Below, one piece after another: positions 52,081 through 63,466 of a stretch of DNA of 64,000 nt (its first letter is position 1; each line of letters begins with the position of its first letter). The stretch comes from Eublepharis macularius (taxonomy: Eukaryota > Chordata > Lepidosauria > Squamata > Eublepharidae), in contig NC_072795.1 in assembly GCF_028583425.1 (NCBI RefSeq), positions 11,555,001 through 11,619,000 of the forward strand, in the 5' to 3' direction. Made by a program: the position numbers and the translations under genes. The notes beneath the pieces are model-generated. The model ran no database searches. It was not told the origin of the DNA and worked only from the letters and a program-made list of their open reading frames with translations.

Positions 52081-52602
52081 GAGTTGGTGCCTTAGAACAG
52101 TAACTCAGTGTTTCGTGCTATTTCATTAGTCCTAACAGCAAACCCTATAACGTAAAGTAGCAATATTCCCCGTATTTCAGATGGGGTGGCGGGACCTCAT
52201 GGTTCATTACTCAGCCTGTTGGCACCAGCGCTTGAAGGGGAGGGGTTTGGCTTGTGAAGGCGGAAGAGAGGCTGCGGGTATAAACTGGGAGTGGAGTCCC
52301 CGGCCGGTGAAGATCTTTTGCAACTGAGCTGGAGAATGAGTGCTAGAAATCGGATGCCCAGCTGTGGCATAACCAACAGAAATGGGTCAAGGGACAGAAT
52401 GGACTCCTGGTGATTCAGTCCCATGCCTGTTGCCGTGGGCTCAAGCCCTATTTAAAATGTACACCCATGACTGGGAGAGAAATGTTGAATTCTTCCACAC
52501 CAACATTAACATTTTTTAGGAACTGGCCCTGCGTGGGACTGAACATCCAGTTTCTAGCCACTGCCCCCAAATCTGTCAAATCCTAGGAAGGGAGCGTTTG
52601 GG

Positions 52603-52664
52603 GTGTATTGAGTATTCACAAGGGTGTATTGAGTATTCACAAGGGTGTATTGAGTATTCACAAG
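52603..52664. repeat. 21-bp tandem repeat, three copies
   Basis: The unit GTGTATTGAGTATTCACAAG(G) is repeated three times with no differences. The unit contains a short inverted pair (GTGTATTGAG... ATTCAC). Confidence 0.9.
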
Positions 52665-53260
52665 ACAGAGAAGTGTCTTCCTTCCCCAGTCTGCCTTGCA
52701 TAAGGTCTCTTGTCGGCTTCCATAGTTTCCTGGGCGGAGCGTGTGAAGCCAAGCACCAGCGGATGGCCTCGTCAGCTTGCAGCCGCAGCTTTAAATCTCC
52801 ACCTCCCTGCTTTCGCACTCTAACCTTCCAGGTGTTTGTTTAATGGGGCTGGCCCGGCTAATCGATATCACCCCGGCAGACCTTGAATGGCCGAAGTCTT
52901 GGGTGTGTGTGAATCGGACAGCAGCCAGCTTGGCCAACAGTCAGAGAAGCAGCTGTTTCAGGGTCTGGCTTGCTTTTCTCCCTAGACAACAGACTCTTTC
53001 GGGGAGACGACATTGGGCTGTGCTCCAGGAAAAGCTGCTCGGGCGACTTTCCTCTGGGGTGTGTCTGTGTCTGCAGTGCCCTTGTGGATCCGCACGAACA
53101 CCTCTGAAGTTATCAAAACCATCTTTCTCAAGTTTGCTGAAATGGTGCCTTCACCGTTCCAAACTTCCTAGGTATTCCATGTCCCATTAATGTCTTGCCA
53201 TGATGTCTTTCCATCTCCTTGCTTGGGCTATCAGGATCCAAAACCAGTCAGGGACTCTCC
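52665..53260. other. EIF4G1 putative 5' intron, unrecognised
   Basis: No exon or repeat family was recognised. Confidence 0.4.
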
Positions 53261-53264
53261 TCTG

Positions 53265-53580
53265 GAGGTGTGCACAAACCGAAATTCGTCACGGGCCATT
53301 TTTTGGTTCGCTAACCTGCGGTTCATTGGAGGGCATTTCTGAGGAACCGTGATGATTTTTAGGCCGGTTAGTTTGGTTTGGTTCGTTAAAAAAACGAACT
53401 GAACCAAACGAACGGTTCATCACTGCAGACAGCCTGGCACCAATCAACCAGTTTCCTAGGCAATGGGGGGATGGCCTTTCTGCAGACCTTCTGCTGCCCT
53501 GGAAGTAACCAAACGAACCGTTCATGAAATGTGCAATTTCATGCCGGCTCGTGAAACGCGATGAACCACAACGAATCTCC
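53265..53580. mobile_element. Foldback-rich MITE (GTGTGCACAAACCG end)
   Basis: Starts GGAGGTGTGCACAAACCGAA. It contains the near-perfect palindrome 'TTGGTTCGTTAAAAAAACGA' with its extension 'ACTGAACCAAACGAACGGTT', and 'CCAAACGAACCGTTCATGAA'. It resembles the MITEs at 28,123 and 63,467. The right boundary is uncertain. Confidence 0.5.
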
Positions 53581-53599
53581 ATTTCCCCAGTAGTGCCCA

Positions 53600-55284
53600 T
53601 CTCCATTCTTCCCTTTCCATGTCCCTGACAAGATTGTGATTCCCTGCTTTGGAATTCTCTGAGCCTCTTGCCAGCTGTCCCCCCATTTCTTCACCCCCTC
53701 CTCAATAAAAGAAAACTTGACCTTAAACAACGGGGACGGAAAAGCAGCTTGCTGTGTGAATGACGAGGACCCAGTAGCAAAATCATCTGGCTTTGGGGGC
53801 TCCCGCTGTGTGGGTTGGGTTTGGGCCTAGAGCCGGGCACAGGACGAGTCGTGTGTTCTCTTTGCATGGTATAGTTACCTCATGCGGAGGGTCTGCCATG
53901 ATGACCGTGCTACGAACTTACTCTGTTCTCAGAAATTTTGAGGAGGGGGGTCTCAAAATCAAAGGATTTGGACTTGGGATAGCAGACGGGATAAAATACT
54001 CAGCCGTCTGGGCGGGGACACGTTTTCTGCAGTGGTTTTGAGGATGGCGTTTCCACACGCTGCCCTTACTAGCCAGTGGGAATGCAGTCGTATGTTGCAG
54101 AGAAGTTGGTGGGTTGTTCCTTGGCCGTACGGCTTCAGGCACCCATTGTCTGGCGCCATCGCAACCTGCTCTCTAAGCCCCCATCCTCGGTCGGAATCCC
54201 CTCTCTCGATTTCTGCCCTACTTGTGCTGAGCCTGAGACATGCTCAGAACTGCCTGGTGATTTTTCCTCCTTTGGAAGACCCAGATGGGACCGGGAGCAT
54301 TCTCCCATTTGTGGGATTTCGAGGGGGTAGCAGTTTCTAAATTTCTTCTGCCCCTGCCTGCTGCAATCATGGTAGCCCTCACCTGTGCTGGTTTAACTCG
54401 GGGGTGCACCCCCTCCTTTTCCCCACCTGTAACGATCTTCCTTGTAGGCGTGGCAGGAGATCTGTAGGAAAGGAGCCTTTGCTTCCATTTAGTCCTTGAG
54501 GCCCACTGAGCAATATGGAGCTGGCTCGTGTTGGGGGAGACATCTCTGGAGAGAATGTTGAAAAACTGCTGCAGCTATTTATTACTTACGGCCCATTTGC
54601 AGGGAGCGTAATGGTCGTAATTGATGCAGTTTTGTGCCTGGATCACTATTATTCCCATTTTCCAGGTAGGGAACTGAGGCTGTGAGTGGGTCGGTTAAAG
54701 CTGTTCTGTGTGTCTGTGGTTGAGAAACATCCCCCTTGGACTTCATTTTTCAGGTTGCCTTAACTGCTTTTTTCTGCTTAAGAAATGCGGTAGGCTTTGC
54801 GGATCTTTCCTTCTCTCTCAAACCCTCCAGTTATTTTTGCTCTTGTTGATTGTGGACAATGCAGTGGTGGTGGGGGGAGCCCCTCTCCCCCATTCTCTTC
54901 TCCTGTCCCTTGGGGCAGGGCGAGGCTGCCTGGGCTCCCGGGCAAAGGAAAGCCCCCAGTGGGTGTCAGTGCTGTGAAATGGTGCAGCATCTGGGCTCCT
55001 GCCACCCTCTGCCTAGTGCCTGCTCCGGTAGCACAGGTGGGTGTCTGGTTGCTCAGCCTGTCCAAGAGAGGAGAGGCTGCGCTGGGCTGGGCTGGGCTGG
55101 GCGCCTGCCTGCCTTCCTCCTGCCTAGGCAGTGAGAGTGACTCAGGCGTGTAGGCGTGGGATTTTCTCTTGACTGGTTTGGGCAGTACTGGGGCCGAATG
55201 GCTGCGACTGTGGGTGGGGTTTTGGGTGCTCCCTGGTTCTCCTCCGGCTCTCTCTCTCCTCTCTCTGTCTCGGTGTCTCTGCAG
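53600..55284. other. EIF4G1 putative 5' intron, unrecognised
   Basis: A (GGGCT)n run is at about 55,085-55,103. A long minus-strand open frame at 54,778-55,449 looks like a GC artefact. No conserved coding sequence. Confidence 0.4.
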
Positions 55285-55523
55285 TGCAGCAGACTCTGCG
55301 ATCTGACACCACCGGCAGCTCCCGGCACTCATGTTCCCGGCCTTCTCAGGGTGGGGGTGGGGGTCTGTCCCCTGCCTTGCCCATGTTTGGCAAGCCCGAC
55401 CCTCCTTGTCGCGCACCAGCAGGTTTGCAGGCTGACACCCCCACCCCAATCATTTTCTCAAAGTCTTTTGGATGAAAAGTCTCGGCTGCTTGCAAACCTG
55501 GTCTGGGCTTTTCCGACTTCGAG
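55285..55523 (+). other. EIF4G1: Candidate untranslated 5' exon of EIF4G1
   Basis: A strong acceptor (a long CT-rich tract ending GTCTCTGCAG) precedes 239 bp that end in GACTTCGAG and a consensus GTGAGT donor. The segment has no frame that continues into the EIF4G1 start, so it would be 5' UTR. The strength of both splice signals is the only evidence. Confidence 0.35.
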
Positions 55524-55529
55524 GTGAGT

Positions 55530-57780
55530 GTCTTTCACTTCTGTCTGTGTGCTCGGGCGGGGAGGCTGAGTGTCTGAGGCTGGGTGGGTGGTTAGGGGGT
55601 GCCTTTCCCCTTAAAGACCTGGACCTGTCCTGATTGTGATTTGGGGTTGGGGAGATGAATTCCAAGGCACAACCCCCCCCTTCTTTCTTGTGTTGTGGAG
55701 AGGGGGATAGCGGTTGGGGTTTGGGCCTGTGCTGGGAAGAGGGACTAGGCCTAGCAAGGGTGGAGTGAGTCAAGTCTTATTTGGGGCAGGAAAAACAGAC
55801 CCACCTGTCCAGGCCACTGGCTAAACTCCTTTAACACTGGCAGCCGGGAAGCGGAAACAGAATCCATGTTAATACCTTTTATGGAAGCCCACCCGCATGG
55901 GAAGCTGTTTGGATGCTCACGGACCCCCCCCCCTTCTGTTCCATCTGAGCCTCTTGGCTTCAGTTTCCTGAGATAACCCCCTTCCTCCTCGCTTGAAGAA
56001 CTATCTTGTGGGCTTAGATGCGCCTTCTTGGTTTTCGCCTCTGGCATTCCGAGGGCGTCTCGGAGCATTGCCCACCCCGCAGCTCTCAGCCTCAGCCCCT
56101 CCGTCCCTCAAGCCTGAAAGCTGTTTGTAGTCTTTGGAAATGTCGTCCTGTGAAGCATGTGGTCTCTTTGAGCATCTGTGTGTGATGGTACCCCACACCG
56201 TGGTCTGGACGGTGTTGTTGTTGAGGTCAGTACAGCTCGTGCCCCGTCAGAAGATGGCAGCATAATAAATGCGGGATGGCGGCAGTCTGGTCCGGGAAGA
56301 ACAGGGAAAACTAGGAAATAGGGAAGCCCCTTTAGAGGAGTTTCTTCCCATTTAGTGCCTTCAGAGTGTCTTCTGCAGCTAGGCCCATTCGCCCAGGTGC
56401 CCACCCTGTAGTGATTGAGTTAATGCCCTGCGGAAGCCTTCTTGCTTTGTTTTTTGTACGACTTGTTCTTCCTCCCCCCCCCCTCCATGTTTCCCTAAGC
56501 CTGAAATGCTGAGAGCAGCGGTCCCTGGGCTCAGGTTACAGCAGGGCTCAAGGTCTGTTTGGGTACTAGGGCTGAGGAGGGGCTGCTTTCCCACCAGCAT
56601 TGCGGCTACCTTGTCCTCCCTGTGCCCTGTGGGGTTCTGTTTTGCTCTGGGCCACGGAGGGCACTGCCTCGTGGTTGAGTTTTGTTCTCTGCTGATCCCA
56701 CCTGACGGCTTGCGTCGCTGTTTACTGCCCCATGGCTTGGCAGCAGTTCCCTTGCTCTGGCAGTATGGCCTTTGCTCCGTGGGGGTGGGGTGGGGCCATG
56801 CTGCAGCTGGCTGGCCTTTGCTAGGCTGAGGCCTGTAGACTTTCAGGAGGCATCCGAATTTCTTTCCTGCAATCTGAAAATGTATGTATTTGGAAGAGAG
56901 CAAAACGGGGGTGGGTGGGATTTCCTCTGCAGCAATGTGCTGCTCAGACAGCAGCCCCTCCGTGTTCCTTCTTTACTCTCATCTATGCGAATTCAGCTCC
57001 CTTTCCTTAGAGTAGGGCTTGGCAACATCAAGGCTGAAACGCGGCTTGCTGCGATCCTGCCTGCCTGTGCCAGGAAGGAAAGCCGGTTTGTTTCCGGCCC
57101 GCAGACATGGGAGGAACTCGCCATTGATTCCCTTGCCCAGCCTCGTGCAGCGCTGGAGGGAACAGGGAAGACGTGTTTGCGAGAGCGTAAGTGTACTGGT
57201 GTGGCTCGGGGGATTGATGAAGGAGTTGGCCTTGGAGGGTGGGGGACTCGTCGGGAGTTCTTGCTTAGCCCTGATGATTCGTGGAACAAGGCAGGACGCC
57301 GTCTGTCATCATCTGTAATGCTGCCCTGCCTTTTCATTTATGCTGCGTCCTCTGAAATATGCTCTGGGGGGGAAAGCCTAAGGGGGTGCTGTCCCAAGTT
57401 CCTTAGGAACATGCTATCCAACAGCTAGCAGGAGCTGAAAAGGGAATAGAATTGGGGGTCTCGGGGCCGTGAAACGATGCATGGTGGATGCCACCCCCAG
57501 ATAGTCATGACCCACACATATCGTTGGACAACCTGTAATGCCTCCCAAACTATTCCAAGTCCCCGGTAGCCTCATTCAAGCCACCTGGGTCTGGGTTAGG
57601 CAAAATTGCAACCAAGGAGCTCTGTGCTGTATACAGATGTAAGATTTCTAGAAATGTTGAGGCCTTGGAAGGAAAAACCACCAGTGTTTTTCCACTTTTT
57701 TTCTGGGAAATTTTGGGAAACACCAGTGATGCGGGTTTTCGAAGGAAACGTTCCAGTTCAGCTTTAAATTAATAATTTCC
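55530..57780. other. EIF4G1 putative 5' intron, unrecognised
   Basis: C-runs near 55,671, 55,925 and 56,472. Open frames up to about 218 residues show no recognisable similarity. Confidence 0.4.
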
Positions 57781-57784
57781 CAGG

Positions 57785-57849
57785 GCAGTCCTAAGAGGAG
57801 TTACTCTAGTCGAAGCTGATGGATGGCTCTTTTTAGGATAGCGCTGTAA
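57785..57849. repeat. Short palindromic MITE copy, diverged
   Basis: 'GCAGTCCTAAGAGGAGTTAC' and 'CTTTTTAGGATAGCGCTGTA'. Confidence 0.45.
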
Positions 57850-58149
57850 GTAATGTTAGGAGAATGTAAATAATGTTAGCCAAAGAAGGCAAATACGCTG
57901 TTTACAAGCACTGTCCCTGCTTTGTGTCCCGCATTTAACCCATCTAAGATGATTAATTTGCCCTCGCAACAACAGCTCTCACACCTGTTAATAAAAAGGC
58001 TAGATCTACATGTGTGGGGTTGAAAATTTTGCATGGAAATTTTACCCAGAAAAATTTCTGCACCTCATGTCTGCGAAATACTGGAATATATGGTGTACTT
58101 ACAATCCTGAAGTTATTCTACTACTTGAACATCATAAAAGGCATTATTT

Positions 58150-58740
58150 ATGATTTTATTTTTTTAATTTACTTCATTTATAGCCCCTTTTTATTATTAT
58201 TATTTATTATATTTCTCATCCACTCTCCCCGCGAAAGGGCTTAGAGCAGAATACAACATACATAAAATACATAAACATATTACTTTAAAACCAGATAAAA
58301 ACTGCAATAAATACATAAAACAATTTCTAAAAGACAGCACAACCCAAACAGCAATCCATAGTGGCGGCTGGCCAACTGTTAGATGTTGGTAGAAGAGGGG
58401 ATAACCCCCCCCCCTTCCTATAGCAGGAGGCCGGCTTCACGACCTACCCTCTGCAACCACCATATGCCTGGCGGAACATCTCTGTCTTACAGGCCTGGTG
58501 GAAAGATAACAATTCCTGCTGAGCCCGGGTCTCCACAGACAGAGCGTTCCACTAGGCGGGAGCCAAGGCTGAGAAGGCCCTGATCCTGGTTGAGACAAGG
58601 CAGAGCTCTTTGGGGCTAGGGACCGTCAAGAGATGTTTATCCACTGATCTAGTCCTCAAGGGAACACAGGGTGAAAGGCAGTCCCGTAAATATACTGGTC
58701 CCAGTCCGCTAGGGACCAGTCTCGTTGAGACTGAAGGTGG
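58150..58740. repeat. Unclassified interspersed repeat
   Basis: 'TAAAACCAGATAAAAACTGC', 'AGAGCGTTCCACTAGGCGGG', 'GCTGAGAAGGCCCTGATCCT' and 'GGCAGTCCCGTAAATATACT' belong to a long repeat common in squamate genomes. I cannot assign it to a class. Confidence 0.45.
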
Positions 58741-58744
58741 ATTA

Positions 58745-60010
58745 CAAAATACAGAAAACCAGTTCAGTCAGACGGTCCAGATACGACAGTGCAGTAAGAC
58801 TAGGTTTACAGAAGTGGAAAACAGTGTAATTTATAGCATAAATGCTATATTTGTAATATAACTTTGAATATAATATACTGTTTGGCATCTTTTTGAGATT
58901 TAGAAATATGAATGCTTTGGTTTTTGGTTGTAAGCAGACTTACAAATATAGCCAATATGAGAGAGACAGAAGAAGCTACAAACCACTGCACCCGGTGTTT
59001 TAGTTTTGCTGTTGAAAATGGAAAATACAAATGTTATTGTAAATAAAACAAAGTATTATTTGGTCAGAAATAGTCATAAGAAGACCAGCAGTCTATTGGC
59101 ATACAGAGTTAAATTTTAACACTGAAAGTATCGAAGTCTTTAGTAATGTATTATACACATTATGGCATATTAATTATGAACAAAATTAGTCACGTTTAAA
59201 CAGTAAATATACCTTGAAAACGTTGCGTTTCTATTACCCACAGGAATTATTATTCTCCGACACTATAGATTGTCTTAAATAAAAATGCATTCCATATTTT
59301 GAGTGAGTCAAATATTGCCTTAAAAGCATTCCTCTCATTTCAGAAGAGGAGATACTTCTTTGGGTGTTTCTTTCAGTCTTTCCTCAAATTTCCAGTTTTT
59401 CCACTGGAAATTTTTTTTTGGAGGGGGGGAGTCCTTGGCAAGGGCAGTATGTTTTAACCTGTTGTTTTCTTCAAGGGACTTGGGGGTGGGGGAATGGAGA
59501 TTTTTTTTCTGTTTAAATTTTTCCAACAAAAACATTGTACGTTTGGGAAAACATTTTTTAAAAACCCACTTCATGCGGTATATTTTCTCTTCAAAAACAT
59601 ATTAAGGGGATTTTGTTTAAAATGGTTTCCACATAAAATGTTCTATGGTATCCGATGTTGCCTCTCGGATGTGCTGTATATCATTTTCAAGGACTTGTTT
59701 ATTGTTTAAATGTGACTAATTTTGTCCACCGTCAGTGAGACATCCAGTGCATACAATGACGTTGATACACCATTGAAGAGGTCACTGTTTTCAATATTGA
59801 ATTTAACTCAATATCCACATTTGCTGATGGTCCTTAACAGTTTGACTTCTTGAAACTGCTTTCTATATCCAAATAAAGTGGCTTTTTTTAGCTTCTAGAA
59901 CTTACGATTTCTGTTTTCAATGTTTATTTTTCATGGATGCCAAAAACTAAGGGATGTGTCCTTGGGTAACAATTAGGAGCAGTTTATAGATCTTTCTTTC
60001 CTTTTTCTGT
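58745..60010. other. AT-rich region, unrecognised
   Basis: AT-rich, with a short inverted patch 'AAATTTCCAGTTTTTCCACT' and 'GGAAATT' at about 59,387-59,412. No exon was recognised. Confidence 0.4.
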
Positions 60011-60017
60011 CCAATTT

Positions 60018-60232
60018 TAGGTGGGTAGCTGTGTTGGTCTGCAGTAGAACAGCAGGATTTATCCAGTGGCACCTTAGAGACCAACTGGATTTTCACGGTA
60101 TGAGCTTTTGAGAGTCAGAGCTCCTTTCTCCAGACAATTAGTATCTGAAGAAGGGAGCTCTAACTCTTGAAAGCTTACACCCTGAACATTGTATTTGTCT
60201 CTAAGGTGCCACTGGACTCAAATCCTGCTATT
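60018..60232. mobile_element. Penelope-like inverted dimer
   Basis: 'AGGTGGGTAGCTGTGTTGGT', 'CAGTGGCACCTTAGAGACCA' and the complementary 'CTCTAAGGTGCCACTGGACT'. The centre holds 'GTATCTGAAGAAGGGAGCTC' followed by 'TTGAAAGC', a variant of the hammerhead-like core. Confidence 0.55.
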
Positions 60233-60884
60233 TCCTATTCAGTACGTTGGAAATTGTGTTTGAACAAAACTTTGAAATGACATAAATATGTTCGGTAGCC
60301 CAACTCTGTATGCCTTCCAGATTTCTGTTCACGAAGCAGTAAAATAAAGGTAGGTTTGATAAGGAAGTCGATCTTACGTGTTTTGGTTCTCCTCCAAATT
60401 TTCTCCACTCTGGTTTCCCCATGGCTTCATGAGTTCTGGAAAATTTACATCTCTAGTCCTGTGGGCATACAGGTACAGCTTTCCAGAACATTCAAGGGAG
60501 AGACCTGTAGTGGACTGGCTGACTGGGAATGAGTAAGCAGGGTGGGCCTGCCATCTTGGTACCGGAGATGTAGTTGCCTAGAAGATTGATTTTCGACTCT
60601 GATGGGCATGACCCATATCTCCCCAGCCTCGCTTGTACCTGCCAGCGTTCCTTTTATGTCCCCTGCCCAATTCCAGTCGCTGTGGTTTCCATCTGCACTC
60701 AAAACACGACTTGGCATGACGTCCAGACGACTGCCCAGATATGGCTTCCGCCTTCTGACTTGGTGTCAGGTCTGCTTTGGGGCTGGGCTGTCTTCTAGGA
60801 AAACAGGACTCCCAGTTGTTGGCTGGTGCTCGATCCCTTTTGTGACCACTCTGATGACGCCTCTCTCCCTCTTCCATCCAGCAG

Positions 60885-60918
60885 ATAGCAAGGGGACCCT
60901 TATGCAGCACCACGTGAA
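60885..60918 (+). promoter_or_regulatory. EIF4G1: EIF4G1 5' leader end with overlapping uORF
   Basis: The acceptor is CTTCCATCCAGCAG (a NAGNAG pair at 60,881/60,884). The leader then holds a six-codon uORF, ATG CAG CAC CAC GTG AAA TGA (60,902-60,922). Its stop overlaps the main start codon in ATGA. The uATG has a weak context (C at -3) and the main ATG a better one (G at -3). Confidence 0.6.
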
Positions 60919-60993
60919 ATGAACAAAACTCCACAGCCGTCAGGAGGAACCCCATCAGCCCCACACCCCTCCCCTTCTCCTGGACTTCCACAG
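60919..60993 (+). CDS. EIF4G1: Translation initiation factor eIF4G1, coding exon 1
   Basis: eIF4G1 is the scaffold of eIF4F, joining cap-bound eIF4E, the eIF4A helicase, PABP and eIF3. This exon gives residues 1-25: [10 protein letters not shown], a Pro/Ser-rich stretch and PSPGLPQ. The human counterpart begins MNKAPQSTG and ends PSPGLPQ. Donor GTAAGG; phase 0. The segment upstream of the PABP-binding region is variable and disordered. The gene continues past the window edge. Confidence 0.9.
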
Positions 60994-61134
60994 GTAAGGG
61001 CTCCTCTGCCCAGGGTGTTACTGAAGAGCAATCCTCGGCCGCCCCTAATCTGCTTCCGGGATCACGGGCAGGTGGTCGGGGCTGCCGCCGAAGCTGTTAA
61101 CCTCGTCCTCCTCTTTCCTCCCCCCTCCCCCCAG

Positions 61135-61224
61135 CAAGCAGCATTTCCTCCTGGCCAGACGGCACCTGTGGTTTTTAACCCAGCGCAAGCTACCCAAATG
61201 AATACGCCTTCCCAGCCTCGACAG
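61135..61224 (+). CDS. EIF4G1: eIF4G1 coding exon 2
   Basis: Residues 26-55: [20 protein letters not shown], then [10 protein letters not shown]. The human equivalent is [20 protein letters not shown] followed by MNTPSQPRQ. The acceptor is a long C-rich tract ending CCCCCCAG and the donor GTAAGA; phase 0. Its internal Met matches a known alternative start region in human eIF4G1. Confidence 0.93.
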
Positions 61225-61643
61225 GTAAGAGGGGGGCAAGGGGTGGGTCTGCCGCTCGCTCTTGGGCCACGAGACTGCCTGATCGGCAGCCAGGGCTTCT
61301 CTGATGTGCTGCCAAACCAGTTCTCTCGTGTCGTCCCGGGCTCGTAGGGCCCCAGGAGCCCCGCAGGCTGACTCCGTCTGCAGGCGCCGCTGACTCAGGA
61401 ATGCACCTGCAGCACATGCCGGGTGGGGATTTCGGTTTGGGCGAGCACAGCAGAGCCAGTCCCAAAGGCAGAGGCATGCTAGATGTCGCCCGGTTCTCCG
61501 CATACGTCCCAGTTTCCGAGAAGGCAGAGCGAGTGGAGAGCCTGCTTTGGGATGGGGGGGCGGGGGGGGCGGTTGGAAGGGGCCTGCAACTGTCAGTGAT
61601 GCTGTGCTCTTCTTTCCTCTCCCTTCACTTTTTCCTGTCTTAG

Positions 61644-61676
61644 TTTCCAGCAGGGCCCCGCGCTTTACACCAGCAG
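61644..61676 (+). CDS. EIF4G1: eIF4G1 33-nt microexon (FPAGPRALHQQ)
   Basis: An acceptor (TTTTTCCTGTCTTAG) and donor (GTACTA) frame 33 nt encoding FPAGPRALHQQ in phase 0 on both sides. Exon 2 can therefore splice to it or skip it without shifting frame. Vertebrate EIF4G1 is known to have optional small exons here (before HFYPSRAQ in human). I infer this is one of them. Confidence 0.6.
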
Positions 61677-63460
61677 GTACTAACCCTTCTTCCCTCCCTC
61701 CTCTTGCATGCTATGTGCAGTCCTGGGGGGAGGAAGGGGGGGTGCAGGCACAGAGGGGTTTTGCTTGGATGCTGCAGGGAAACTGGCCAAAGCGAGCCAA
61801 GGCTCGGGAGTCCCATGTCTGACCTGCATGGACAGGGGGCACAATCTGCGAGAGAGTCTGGTAGAGTTGCAGAGAGGCTGGGTTGTGCCATCCCCCTTGT
61901 TCAAAAGTGGTTGCTTGGGTAAGCCACTGCCTCTCTGCGTTGGTCCTATCTGCAGTATGGGAATGATGGGAGTGGCCTGACTCTCAGGGTCGTCGTAAAA
62001 ATTCATATGAGAATGTGACGTGAAATGCTTTGGACGCTCTGAAGTGACAGGTAAAAGCTAAGAAATATTTGAGCGTGGAGAGATCTTGGAAGAGGGAAAT
62101 GAATCCTATTAATATGTAAAGTAAAACATGGAAGGGAGGCTAGATGTCACAGGGTCCGGGGACCTGCTGGCACTGCAGGGGGGTTGGAACCACGTAGAGG
62201 CAGTTTGACTGCAGTGTCCTTCGCACTGCCCCCCTCCTCATCCCATGTGACTTGCATGATTGACTCATGATGGCTGCTTCTCTTTCTCATCCTGGGGCGT
62301 TGCTGCTTCTGCCTGCATTCCTTTCCCTGTCATCACCCAGCCGTCTTGCCTTCCCTGCCATGTCTCCCTTCCCCACGAAACGAACGGCCAGCGCCCGGCA
62401 GCTGGTCTCAATACCCTTTCAGGGCATCAGCTGATCTCCCACCACCAGCATGGCAACCCTCTTGCGTGTTGCCCATTGAGAAGGCGGATGCCCTTCTTGC
62501 TCTCTCTGCCACCGGCATACGGCTGTGATGCTGACGGGAATGTCTTTCCCCCTCTTCTGCCCCACGTTGTCTGTCTCTCCCGGCACCCTCTTCACTATGG
62601 GCGGCTTCTCTGTATCTGCTGTGCCAGACAATTCATGAAGGGTGGTCAAGCTATGGCCAGGGGAAAGGAGAGGTTTCACAGGGTGGCTCTGGGCTGGGTC
62701 GCTGAAACGTCGCTTGGGTTCAGTTTAAAGAAGTTCAAACAGAATAGGTAGAGGCTCTGGTAACCATGCAGTGGGTGCTATACATCCCCCACCGTGCAGT
62801 TTAGGAGGTGCCTCCAAACCTCCCTAATACATCTTCATATTTCCTGATGAATTTTGAAAAGAAATCCAAATGTGTTGTGTTTCTTCCTGTGTTAACTCAG
62901 GTTGAGCATCATTCTTTGTCCCTTTATTCCACCAGCAACCCAATTTAAAAAAAAAAACATGTTAAGAAGCTGGTCTGGTACTAGGCTCTGGATTGCATCT
63001 CTCGCTTTCTTCAACCAGGCTGGCCTGTCCCTGAATCAAAGCACATGGCGCTTGAAGCGGCCCGTAGGCAGATGGGATGGGACCCCAGTGGTGTGTGCAA
63101 AAATTCAGCCTAGAGCCTGTGGGGACATTAGGCTCCCCTGGAGACAGTGTGGGACAGTGGTCTATAATGCCTGAGCCAAGACGGGGGGGGGGGGGGCTTG
63201 GACCAGTTTCTATCTCACAGCCGTGCCTACCTTGCAGGGTGTTTTGTGAGAATGAAATTGCAGAGAACTTTGTTTAATTTTTGGAGAGACAGTGGGATGA
63301 AAATGTAGTAGAAATGCCTGGTCACTGTAAAGGTGGCTGCTGTAAAGCGTGGTCTAAAGGTCGACCTGCTACCATTACCACCACCCTGATCACCAGATTT
63401 CCTATGAAACTGTATCATCTGCAGCTGATGTCCACGTTATGTCACATGCAAAAATAGAAC
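61677..63460 (+). other. EIF4G1: EIF4G1 intron 3
   Basis: No HFYP-type exon was found before the window ends, so the next coding exon lies beyond it. A MIR/CORE-SINE-like fragment lies at about 61,905-62,072 ('CTTGGGTAAGCCACTGCCTC', 'GGGTCGTCGTAAAAATTCAT'). The 163-residue frame at 62,260-62,751 is probably chance. Confidence 0.5.
63140..63315 (+). mobile_element. SINE, diverged
   Basis: 'GTGTGGGACAGTGGTCTATA', a G-run, 'CTACCTTGCAGGGTGTTTTG' and 'GAGACAGTGGGATGAAAATG'. SINE-like head, middle and tail order. Confidence 0.45.
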
Positions 63461-63466
63461 ATCTTA

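Noticed and set aside
52603-52664. CRISPR-like direct repeats
   Set aside because: Copies are contiguous without spacers, in a vertebrate genome; a simple minisatellite.
54778-55449. 223-residue minus-strand frame
   Set aside because: No recognisable similarity and overlaps a CT-rich splice-acceptor tract; probably chance.
60602-60922. Longer N-terminal extension of EIF4G1 in the uORF frame
   Set aside because: The frame ends in a stop overlapping the EIF4G1 ATG and is out of frame with it; upstream it runs through intron sequence before the acceptor.
62260-62751. 163-residue + strand frame in EIF4G1 intron 3
   Set aside because: It does not match the expected EIF4G1 sequence, and no splice signals join it to the known exons.
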